DNA of 8,596 nucleotides, taken from Kiritimatiellia bacterium. Lineage in GTDB: Bacteria; Verrucomicrobiota; Kiritimatiellia; RFP12; UBA1067. How positions within the stretch are numbered: the stretch's first letter is position 1; each line of letters starts with the position of its first letter. The translations under genes were made by a program, and so were the position numbers. Under the pieces are notes generated by a model. It worked only from the letters and a program-made list of their open reading frames with translations. It did not search any database and was not told the origin of the DNA. Of this stretch, positions 1 to 7,700 are shown piece after piece. Location: the NCBI GenBank assembly GCA_017999015.1, contig JAGOBZ010000126.1:1-8596 (forward strand). The letters are read 5' to 3'.

Positions 1-3000
1 CGCGGCCTTACCTGGGCGAAGACATGGCGGGGAAGTTGCGCCTGCGCCTCGACAGTGACGACGATGCGCGCTGCGGGCTGATCGCCAAGATGTTTACGCC
101 GGACAAGCGCCGTCCCGAGTCACTGCCTTTCACGTACAAGGCCGATAAAACGGCCGCTGCGGTTCATAAGGATGTCGGCGGCACGATGCTGGCCGACGGC
201 AAGTGGAGCGAAGCTCCCACCCAGAGCGTGCAGTTTGAGGAAGATGTCGCATTCGAGTTGGACCTCGGGGCTGTGGTTGAAGTGGGGGCTTTTGCCGCGG
301 CGGTTTTCCATCGCGAGGGGGACAAGGGCTTCGTAACCGCCAAAATCCGCGTGTCCGGCAGCCAGGATAAAAAAAGCTGGCAGCCGCTGGGCGAGACGGC
401 GGAACGCACGAGTGAACTGGAAATGGAATGCGTGACCCTCACAGTGCCGCTTGCCGGCAAGCACCGCTATCTCAAAGTTGACGCGGTGCTCGGAGCCGGT
501 GTGAAACGGCAACTGCTCGGCGAGTTCTACGTGTATCCGGCCAAGGACCCGGCCGCCGGCCAGGGCGTCGCCGACCAGACCACGCCGTTGAAAGTCAAGA
601 AAGCGCTGGATGTGGCGCTGCTGAAGGCCGGCGTATCCTTTCTGACCGGGGCTCACGCGACGGAACCGTTGCTCGACGGTTCCGGCAAGTTGTCGGGAGT
701 CGTGATCGCGAACCGCAGCGGACGCCAAGCCGTCAAAGCCAAAGTGGTGATTGATGCCACAGAGCGCGGCCTGCTGGCGCGCGCGGCGGGTGGACAGGCA
801 ACGCCATTCCCGGCCGGCACCTACACCTTCAAGCGCATTGTGGTGGCAGGGGAGGCCCCGCGCGCCGAGGGCCTGCGCGTCAAAGAGCTGTTCGGTCTCT
901 ACAACGCGCGCGTCACCGGCATCAAGCCGCCCAAGGGCTCGCCCGATATGATCGCGGGCCGCATGTTCGAGTGCGAGATCGATCTGCCGATGAAGGACGG
1001 CTCGGTTCGGTCGTTCGCCGAGGCGGAGCAGAAGGCGCGCGATCTGACCTTTGTGGCGAGCCAACTGGAGTCGGCCGACACGCTGTCGCTGGTGCATCCT
1101 GACCGCATTCAGGGACAAGCGGCCTCGCAGGCGCCTTGGCCTGGCGCTGATGCCGTTGACCTGAAAAACTTTCAGCCGGCAGGGACGGAGTTCCTGTTTG
1201 TGCTGAGCGCGATGGCCGATCTGTCGCGGCAGGCAGCCGAGCAGTTGATGAAGCCCGGCAACTTGATGGCCGTAGGCGAACGCCTGGGCACGGAGGCCGC
1301 CAAGCTGGCCGCGCGCCGGCCGGCCTTGGGCAGCGTTCGGGCGGCAACCCGCGCGCCAGCCTCGCCGCGCGCCGCCGCGAAGATCGGCGAACACGCCAAA
1401 GGTTTGCCGCCCTATCTTTCGAATACATCGGGGTCAGTCAAAGTGGACGCGCGTGAACTGCCTGTGTTGGCCGAATGCGATGTCGTGGTGGCCGGCGCCG
1501 GCACCGGCGGCGGACCGGCCGGCATCGCCGCGGCGCGCCACGGCGCGCGCACGATTGTGTGCGAGTACATTTATCAGATGGGCGGCGTGCAGACCGACGG
1601 CCTGATCGGCATCTACTACTGGGGCAACCGCGTGGGCTTCACCAGCGAGATCGACCAGGGCGTGAAAGAGACCGGTGTTGTCTTTTCGCAGAGCAAGTCC
1701 GAGTGGTACCGCAGCCAGAACCGCAAGGCCGGCGCCGAAATCTGGTACGGCACCATGGTGAACGGCGTGGTGGTCGAGAACGGCGCGGTGACTGGCGTGG
1801 TGGTGCTGACGCCGGACGGCGAGCGCGGCGTGATCCGCTGCAAGGCCGCGATCGACGGCACCGGCAACGCGGAGTTGGCCGCGCTGGCCGGCGAGGAGAC
1901 GGAGTTCATCACGGCTGACGAACTTGCGCTGCAGGGGGTGGGGCAGACGCCGCGCCTGATGGGGTCCAGCTACACGAACACCGATGTCGGCTTCCTGGAT
2001 GACACCGACGCCGCCGACCTCTGTTTCTTCGCGTTGCGTTCGCGCTACAGCATGCGCGAGGGCATCTGGGATCAGGCGCAGGTCATCAACAGCCGCGAGC
2101 GCCGCCGACTGATCGGCGCGTTCTATATGTCGCCGCTTGACGTCGTGAACGAGCGCACCTACCCCGATGTGGTGGTGCAGCCGTTCAGCAACTTTGATTC
2201 GCACGGCCATACCGTGCACGAACAGTTTTTCATTGAGGATCCGGGGCACCACGGCATGAAGGTCAATCTGCCCTACCGCTGTCTGCTGCCGAAGAAGCTG
2301 GAGGGCCTGCTGGTGACAGGGCTCGGCATCAGCGCCCACCGCGACGCCATGCCGATCCTGCGCATGCAGCCGGATGTGCAGAATCAGGGCTATGCGGCAG
2401 GCACGGCAGCCGCGATGGCCATCAAGGCCGGCGTCACCGTGCGCAAGGTGGACATGAAGGCGCTGCAGCGGCATCTGATCGAGATGAAGATTCTGCCGCC
2501 GGAGGTGCTGTCGATGACAGATTCGTTCCCGTTGCCGCAGTCGCGGTATACGGAGGCGGTGAAGAGCCTGACCGACACGTATCAGGGGCTCGGCGTGGTG
2601 ATGACCGATGCCGCGCGCAGCGTGCCGCTGCTGAAGGCGGCGTTCAAGCAGGCGCGCAAACCCGAGGAGCGGTTCGTTTATGCCCATGTGCTGGCGATGA
2701 TGGGGCATGCGGACGGCGAGCGCGAATTAATCGAAAAGGTGAACGCGCTCGATTGGGACAAGGGCTGGAATTTCCGCGGCATGGGGCAGTTCAACCGCAG
2801 CGTGAGCTGGGTGGACAGCTACATCATCGCGCTGGGTCGCGCCCGTTCTAAGCAGGCGGTTGCCGCGATCCTCCGCAAGACGAACGCGCTCGACGCCTCC
2901 CACGAATTCTCTCATTTCCGGGCGGTGGCCATGGCGCTGGAGGCGATCGGTGACCGCTCGGCGGCACCTGCTCTGGGTGCGCTGCTCGCCAAAGAGGGCG

Positions 3001-3236
3001 TGGGCGGCTATTCCTTCGCGATGCAGGCTGACCTGCCGGTGATCAAGAACTACTCGAACCGCGAAGGCGATATCGAGCGCTCCAACTGCCTGCGCGAACT
3101 CGCGGTGGCGCGCGCCCTGTTCCGCCTGGGCGATCATCAGGGGCTGGGCGAAAAGACGTTGCGCGCCTACGCGAATGATCCGCGCGGCGCGTATGCGACG
3201 CATGCGAAGCTCGTGCTGCAAGCCGCCGGCAAATAA
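1..3236 (+). CDS. Tandem FAD-dependent oxidoreductase with inserted discoidin-like domain and HEAT-like tail (5' partial)
   Basis: The frame is open from base 3 with no stop, so the gene begins upstream; the ATG at 24 is probably internal. Residues below are counted from that ATG. Residues 1-30 (preceded by RPYLGED) and 174-250, including a VVIDATERG strand at 241-249, look like two halves of one FAD-dependent oxidoreductase module. Between them, about 35-172 resembles an F5/8 type C (discoidin) fold: LADGKW at 56-61, DLG at 80-82, VSGSQDKKSW at 110-119. The module seems to close near 407-425 (PGNLMAVGERLG). After an Ala/Arg/Pro-rich linker, a second complete module starts with the dinucleotide-binding GAGTGG at 491-496 and an acidic E514, continues through MGGVQTDG and IDGTGN (610-615), and ends with LVTGLG (763-768). 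Residues from about 860 are helical and HEAT-like, for example FRAVAMALEAIGD. The first module's own GxGxxG motif must lie upstream. Substrate is unknown; a secreted or sugar-related role is only inferred from the discoidin part. It converges on the next gene. Confidence 0.85.
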   Translation, partial: RPYLGEDMAGKLRLRLDSDDDARCGLIAKMFTPDKRRPESLPFTYKADKTAAAVHKDVGGTMLADGKWSEAPTQSVQFEEDVAFELDLGAVVEVGAFAAAVFHREGDKGFVTAKIRVSGSQDKKSWQPLGETAERTSELEMECVTLTVPLAGKHRYLKVDAVLGAGVKRQLLGEFYVYPAKDPAAGQGVADQTTPLKVKKALDVALLKAGVSFLTGAHATEPLLDGSGKLSGVVIANRSGRQAVKAKVVIDATERGLLARAAGGQATPFPAGTYTFKRIVVAGEAPRAEGLRVKELFGLYNARVTGIKPPKGSPDMIAGRMFECEIDLPMKDGSVRSFAEAEQKARDLTFVASQLESADTLSLVHPDRIQGQAASQAPWPGADAVDLKNFQPAGTEFLFVLSAMADLSRQAAEQLMKPGNLMAVGERLGTEAAKLAARRPALGSVRAATRAPASPRAAAKIGEHAKGLPPYLSNTSGSVKVDARELPVLAECDVVVAGAGTGGGPAGIAAARHGARTIVCEYIYQMGGVQTDGLIGIYYWGNRVGFTSEIDQGVKETGVVFSQSKSEWYRSQNRKAGAEIWYGTMVNGVVVENGAVTGVVVLTPDGERGVIRCKAAIDGTGNAELAALAGEETEFITADELALQGVGQTPRLMGSSYTNTDVGFLDDTDAADLCFFALRSRYSMREGIWDQAQVINSRERRRLIGAFYMSPLDVVNERTYPDVVVQPFSNFDSHGHTVHEQFFIEDPGHHGMKVNLPYRCLLPKKLEGLLVTGLGISAHRDAMPILRMQPDVQNQGYAAGTAAAMAIKAGVTVRKVDMKALQRHLIEMKILPPEVLSMTDSFPLPQSRYTEAVKSLTDTYQGLGVVMTDAARSVPLLKAAFKQARKPEERFVYAHVLAMMGHADGERELIEKVNALDWDKGWNFRGMGQFNRSVSWVDSYIIALGRARSKQAVAAILRKTNALDASHEFSHFRAVAMALEAIGDRSAAPALGALLAKEGVGGYSFAMQADLPVIKNYSNREGDIERSNCLRELAVARALFRLGDHQGLGEKTLRAYANDPRGAYATHAKLVLQAAGK

Positions 3237-3289
3237 TACCACTGCCGAAAAGTTCTTAGACTATTATACGGGCATCAGGCACACGGGAG

Positions 3290-3309
3290 GGGCAAGCATC
3301 TGCTTGCCC
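3290..3309. repeat. Apical hairpin 1 of the palindromic element
   Basis: GGGCAAGC (3290-3297) pairs perfectly with GCTTGCCC (3302-3309) around a four-base ATCT loop. Its first base can also belong to the GGGAGG strand of the enclosing stem, so the junction may shift by one base pair. Confidence 0.75.
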
Positions 3310-3311
3310 TT

Positions 3312-3331
3312 GGACGAGCAGACGCTCGTCC
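3312..3331. repeat. Apical hairpin 2 of the palindromic element
   Basis: GGACGAGC (3312-3319) pairs perfectly with GCTCGTCC (3324-3331) around a four-base AGAC loop. Only two bases (3310-3311) separate it from hairpin 1, so the two sit side by side on the enclosing stem and make a three-way junction. Confidence 0.75.
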
Positions 3332-3394
3332 CTCCCTGTGTGTGGGACCGCCCGTTTGGTCCATATACTTTTCAGCAGTGGTATAACTGGGGAT

Positions 3395-3409
3395 CCCTCC
3401 TGTGTGCCT
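3395..3409. repeat. Inverted partial copy of the element's inner stem
   Basis: The 15 bases CCCTCCTGTGTGCCT are the reverse complement of 3277-3291 at 14 of 15 positions. They lie outside the right end of the palindromic element and end three bases before the TGA (3412-3414) of the minus-strand hydrolase gene. They could pair with 3277-3291 in competition with the element's own stem (3280-3290 with 3331-3342), or be a relic of a second decayed copy. Confidence 0.6.
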
Positions 3410-3411
3410 CT

Positions 3412-4719
3412 TCACGTTCCGGAATTGATTGACGTCAAGGAGACCCTCTGCCTGTTACCGAGTACCGTCATCGACTCGTCCGCGGCGGAAACGAAGGTTA
3501 CGGAGAACGTCTTGCCGCCCTCCGGAACGGTGATGACCGTATGGCAGCCCTTGCCGTGGCATTCGGGCGCGATGTCTTTGAAATACGGGGCTTGAGCCTC
3601 TTTGGTGAGACGGGGTTCTGGAAATACGCCAGGACAGACCAGCACGTTCTGACGTCCCCCGTAATAGGTCCGGTCCGAAATGCGTTCCAGCGTGTTGGGC
3701 ACGGTGTGCAGTTGGTCCCAGATTCCAGCCAGCCACACCTGTGGGCGCAGCGCGGAAATCAGTGCCTCCGGCATCGACCAGTGTCCGTGGTGGTTCATCT
3801 TCGCGACATCGACCGGCCCCACCGCCTTCGCGAGCAGCGTCTCAATGTCGCGACTGGAACCGTCCGGCAGTTTGACGCGGTCGGAAAAATCCCCGGCCGT
3901 AAAATAAGAGAAATCCCCGTAGGTGAAGATATGCCCGAGCGACATCCCGTTCTCGTTGAGCCGTCCCGGCTTCTTGCCGTTTGCGAAAAGCTCCTCGTAG
4001 ACGTTCATCACGCTTCCGTCCGGCAAGGCGACCTTTCCGTTGGCACAGAGATTGAAGACCGAAAAGTCCTTGGCTGCTCCTCTCACCGGTACCACTTGAT
4101 CACGGGCACCGAGTCGAAACTTCTCGATGGAGAGATCATCCTTCTTCTGCAGATGGCGGTAAAGACGCTTCATGTGATCGAGCGCACTGTCGCTGTCGTT
4201 GAGCGGAATCGGATCGTCATAAGTCGGCCAGCCGCGGTCGACCGCCTTCTTGAAATGAAGCTGTTCCGCGGCGAGTCCGAATCCGCTGCGGCAGTAATCA
4301 TGTTTCCACCATTCGACGCCGGGTGCCGAACTCTGCCATTTCGGGGTGCCGCAGTGGTCTGAATGCCAGTGGCTCGCCACCATGTAATCGACGGTGTCGC
4401 CGCTGGGGTTGACCCGCTTCACGTATCGGGCTATCCACTCTCCCGCGAGACGCCCCGGATCGGGCACGACCGGCACGGCCAGTTCGCCACGTGTCAACGC
4501 CGCATGATCGCCACAGTCGAGCAACATCGTCGTGCCATCCGGAAAAATCAGGAACTGCGATTCCCCGACCCCGGTGTGGATCATGTGGATCTGGAATTCG
4601 CCCTTACGCCATTTCGGCAGGGTCTTGGGTGCGTCTCCCGCCGCGGCGGCATGCACAGGCAGTGCCGCTGAAATAAAGGTGGCCGCGCCCGATCCGAGTA
4701 AAATTCGCCTTGTAATCAT
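3412..4719 (-). CDS. Tat-exported metallo-beta-lactamase-fold hydrolase (ComEC/Rec2-like MBL domain)
   Basis: This 435-residue protein opens with a twin-arginine signal: MITRRILLG, a hydrophobic stretch, then an Ala-rich VHA-type cleavage region near 23-28. The mature part starts with a strand set (FQIHMIHTGVGES, then LLDCG at 66-70). It carries the metal-binding HWHSDH at 117-122, matching HxHxDH of the metallo-beta-lactamase superfamily. NENGMS at 255-260 and TAGD (D277) resemble the N-x-(N)-S and GD motifs of the ComEC/Rec2-type branch, and MNHHGH at 308-313 matches the late KxxHHG motif. A di-metal hydrolase in the periplasm follows from these motifs; the substrate (phosphoester, nucleic acid or other) is not shown. 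There are no ComEC membrane segments, so this is not the DNA-uptake channel. It starts 12 bases after the stop of the gene before it, with GGAG at 4727-4730 seven bases from the ATG, and is probably the last gene of the operon. By rough sampling its GC looks lower than its neighbours'. Confidence 0.88.
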   Translation of the reverse strand: MITRRILLGSGAATFISAALPVHAAAAGDAPKTLPKWRKGEFQIHMIHTGVGESQFLIFPDGTTMLLDCGDHAALTRGELAVPVVPDPGRLAGEWIARYVKRVNPSGDTVDYMVASHWHSDHCGTPKWQSSAPGVEWWKHDYCRSGFGLAAEQLHFKKAVDRGWPTYDDPIPLNDSDSALDHMKRLYRHLQKKDDLSIEKFRLGARDQVVPVRGAAKDFSVFNLCANGKVALPDGSVMNVYEELFANGKKPGRLNENGMSLGHIFTYGDFSYFTAGDFSDRVKLPDGSSRDIETLLAKAVGPVDVAKMNHHGHWSMPEALISALRPQVWLAGIWDQLHTVPNTLERISDRTYYGGRQNVLVCPGVFPEPRLTKEAQAPYFKDIAPECHGKGCHTVITVPEGGKTFSVTFVSAADESMTVLGNRQRVSLTSINSGT

Positions 4720-4726
4720 CTGTCAG

Positions 4727-4730
4727 CTCC
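4727..4730 (-). promoter_or_regulatory. Ribosome binding site of the MBL-fold gene
   Basis: GGAG on the minus strand, seven bases before the ATG at 4719-4717. It partly fills the 12-base gap after the preceding TGA (4734-4732), which supports coupled translation and the chosen start. Confidence 0.6.
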
Positions 4731-4731
4731 A

Positions 4732-7700
4732 TCAGTCATCGGATTCGACCAGCACGCGGAAGCCGACATCGTAGACCTGCTGCCACGGGGCGTACGGGAC
4801 GCGCGCCGCAAAAGTGGCGTGGCGAGGGCGTTTCCACCATGAACCGCCCCGTGCGACCGCGCGTCCGTCCGGTAGCCGGTCCGCGGTCCATTCCCAGACA
4901 TTGCCGTGCACGTCGCGCAAGCCCCACGCATTGGAGGCGAAGCTGCCTACCGGCGATGAGACGCGAAAGCCGTCCGACACGTTGGTGACGGCAGGCCGCC
5001 ACGCCGGGATGGCCGCGCCGGGCATGTTGGCGCGCAGCCGTTCCATCTTGTGGAACACGGCGTCCGCCAGGTTGGCCTGCGCGCTGAAGTCTGCGTCGAT
5101 TCCGCCGTATGTCATCGGCGTGGCGGCTCCTGCGCGCGCGGCCCACTCCCACTCGCCGCCGCTCGGCAGGCGCACGCGCAGGCCGCTGCGCTGCGCGGCA
5201 TAGCGGCAGAAGGCGGAGGCGGCGTCGAACGACACCCTGCAGACCGGCTGCGTCGGCGTGTTGAGCGGATAGCCGCGCTCTTCGGGCGTGAACTGCATGT
5301 ACTCGCCCCGCTCCATGAAGCTGTCGTGCTGCGGGTCAAAACGCGCGTACTGTTCGTTGGTCACCTCGTCGGCGCTGATCCAGAAAGGCCTCGCGATCGT
5401 GACGCGGCGTCCGTCTGCGTCGGCGTAGGCGCCGGCCGGGATGCGCACCAGGGTGAGCGAGACGCCGCCGCCCAAGTCGAGCGCGCGCGTGACCGCGCCG
5501 AGAGCCTGCTGTTTGGCGCGGGCTGCGGCCGCGTCGAAGGGCCATCCCGGCACGGCAGGTGCAGGAGGGGCCGGGGGGGGAGGCGCTTCAGGCGTCAGGG
5601 CGGGGGCAGACAGTGTGGCGACACCGTATGTGACTTCGTGCGCCTCGTCCAGATTGGCGTAGCGGCGCTGCATCTCTGCGCGGCGCTCGGCAAGCCGGCC
5701 CATGCGCGTGGCGCCGACATTCTCGCTCCACGTGCCGTGGTTGGGGCGGTTCATGTCGATCCAGGTGGTCAGCCGGTCCCACGACTCGGCGTCCAGGCGC
5801 ACGCCATGGTGGCCGGCCTCCAGAATCTGAAACAGCTCGGTCGTCGAAACATGGAAATTGCAGGGCGTCTGCAAGCGGTTGTCCCCTTCCTGCGTCTGGC
5901 TGCGGATATAGGCGCAGAGCGCCAGATAGGCCGGCGGGAAGAGGTTGTTCGCGTTGATGTAATAGACCTCCTTGGTCTTGATCGGAACACCGGGACGCAG
6001 CGTGAAATCGGGGCGGCCAGCGCGGCCGTCGTGACAGCGCACGCAATAGCGGTCCAGCACGGGCTGCACCTCGCGGTTGAAGGCGATGCCGCGTTCAGGC
6101 CCATACCACGGCCGGATCTGCGAGGGCGGCCGAGCCATGGCCTGCATGGGACGCGTCGGGCCGGCACTGCTGTTCTGCGGCTCGTGGCAGCCGGAACAGG
6201 ATTGCAGTTCGCCGGGCATGACCGTCAGCCAGCTCCGCATCAGTTGCACCGCCCGGCCCTGCGCGTCCAGCGGCTGAAGCGAGATCGGCGTGTTTGCAGG
6301 CACCTCGAAATAGGCTGAGCCATCCGGTTCGACCGGCACGCTGCCCATGATGCGCACCACGTCCCACGGACCGTCAAACCCGACGCGGTCGGTCTCCGAC
6401 CCCATGCCGCGATAGGCAAAGGAATAGGTCATCAGCCGCAGCGACTTGACGGTACCGCGCGGCACGCCCGCCAGGCCGGGGCCTTCGTAGATGTCCACGA
6501 TTTTGACGCGGCCGTGCTTTTCCGCAGTCCGCGCATGGTCTTGCAGCAGCACCGGCCGCGGGGTCGGTTGAATCGGAACCGGCTCAAACAGGGCCTGCCC
6601 CGGCTCTTCATGGATGAGCGTGATATTGTCGAAGGTGTCAACGAGATACAGGCCCCACAGCGCATCGGGCTCCGGCTTGCAGGCGGTGAGGATGTACCCG
6701 CCGCCCAGCGGCCACGGATGCAGGAATTTCGGCCAAGAGTCATCGACTAGTTCATCTTTGACCCGGTTCTCAACCGGCTGGCCGCGGCCGGGTATGCGTT
6801 GGACCACGCCTTGCGTTTCGCGCCGTCCCCGCGTGGGGTCGAACATCACCAGCTCGCCCATGCGCGGCACGCCGTGGTGGCCCGACACGATCGCGGTGAA
6901 GCGGTGGGGGTCGCCGGGAACGGGGCGCGCGTAGAAGAGCGCGTTGGGCCAGTAGCTGTTGCTGCCGTACAGCTCGCGCTGTCCGGTGCCGTCGGGATTC
7001 AGGGTGAAGAGCAGGCGTGAGACATAGTGCACGATGCCGCTGTATTCCCAACGCAGGTACATCACGCGCCCGTCCGGCATTTGCGTGGGATACCAGTTGT
7101 GGTCCTGATCGAAGGTCAGCCGGCGGATCGCGCCGTCGGCGGGCATCCAGCGGTAGAGCGCGGCGACGTACGAGGAGCCGACCACGCACGGCACGCCGAT
7201 AAAGGTGGCGTTGGAGAGAAAGAGCACCGAGTCGTCCGCCAGCCAGCAACCGGCGTAATTGTCGACATCGTCGTCCGGAATGAAGGGAAACATCTTGGGC
7301 TGCGACGGCGCGGCAAGGTCCAGCTCGTAGACGCGGTGCAGGCGTTTTTCATTCTCGCCGGTGAACATCAGGCGGCGCGCGTCCCAGTGGAGTTGCAGGT
7401 CGCCGACATAGGTGCCCGGCTCGGCGCGGTGCAGCGGGGTCAGCGTCGGCGAGCCGCGCAGGCCGGTGAGCAGCGCGATTTCGTTGGTCAGCCCCTTGCG
7501 GTTGACATCGCGCTGCTGCTGCCAATTTTGCGGCAGGGCCAGATTGTTGGCGCCGCGGCGCACCAGCAGAAACTGCTCGGCGTCCAACAACGGGTTGGCC
7601 AGCAGCGCAGCGCGGACCTGCCGCACCAAGGCGTCAGCCTCCGCAGCCGCGGCGGGCTCCTTTGCGTCAAGACGCCGCAGGAGCGCGTCGCGGCGCTCGC

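Larger units (their letters stand above)
3236..3384. repeat. Palindromic intergenic element with 18-base inverted ends
   Basis: The left end (3236-3253, ATACCACTGCCGAAAAGT) and right end (3367-3384) are reverse complements except at one position. Nested inside are a second stem (ACGGGC at 3268-3273 with GCCCGT at 3350-3355), a third stem (CACAC+GGGAGG at 3280-3290 with CCTCCC+GTGTG at 3331-3342, one bulged T at 3337), and two apical hairpins. The whole can fold as a cruciform or three-way junction in DNA or RNA. The left end begins inside the TAA stop of the FAD oxidoreductase gene. No clear target-site duplication and no ORF or transposase are visible. It could be a REP/MITE-like dispersed repeat or a bidirectional terminator between convergent genes. 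It lacks a clear T-tract after the inner stems, which weakens the intrinsic terminator reading. Confidence 0.75.

Noticed and set aside
120..2708. Long open frames on the minus strand opposite the FAD oxidoreductase gene (120-1394 and 1434-2708).
   Set aside because: They are rich in Arg, His and Ala with no recognisable motif and mirror the codon pattern of the real gene; high GC produces such shadow frames.
3280..3342. tRNA-like cloverleaf or CRISPR repeat.
   Set aside because: The fold has two hairpins on one stem, without an anticodon arm, T-loop consensus or CCA end, and there is no repeat-spacer periodicity.
3236..3384. Complete insertion sequence.
   Set aside because: It is too short to encode a transposase and has no clear target-site duplication; only a non-autonomous repeat is possible.
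3175..3432. A short plus-strand frame crossing the intergenic palindrome.
   Set aside because: It overlaps the end of the FAD gene and runs through the inverted repeats; its peptide is explained by the hairpin sequence and shows no motif.
3541..4362. A 273-codon plus-strand frame opposite the MBL-fold gene.
   Set aside because: The minus strand carries the HxHxDH and HHG motifs here; the plus frame looks like a shadow.
5050..6318. A 422-codon open frame on the plus strand opposite the haem/SUMF1 gene.
   Set aside because: The minus strand holds clear haem and SUMF1 motifs over the same bases; the plus-strand translation has no family signature.
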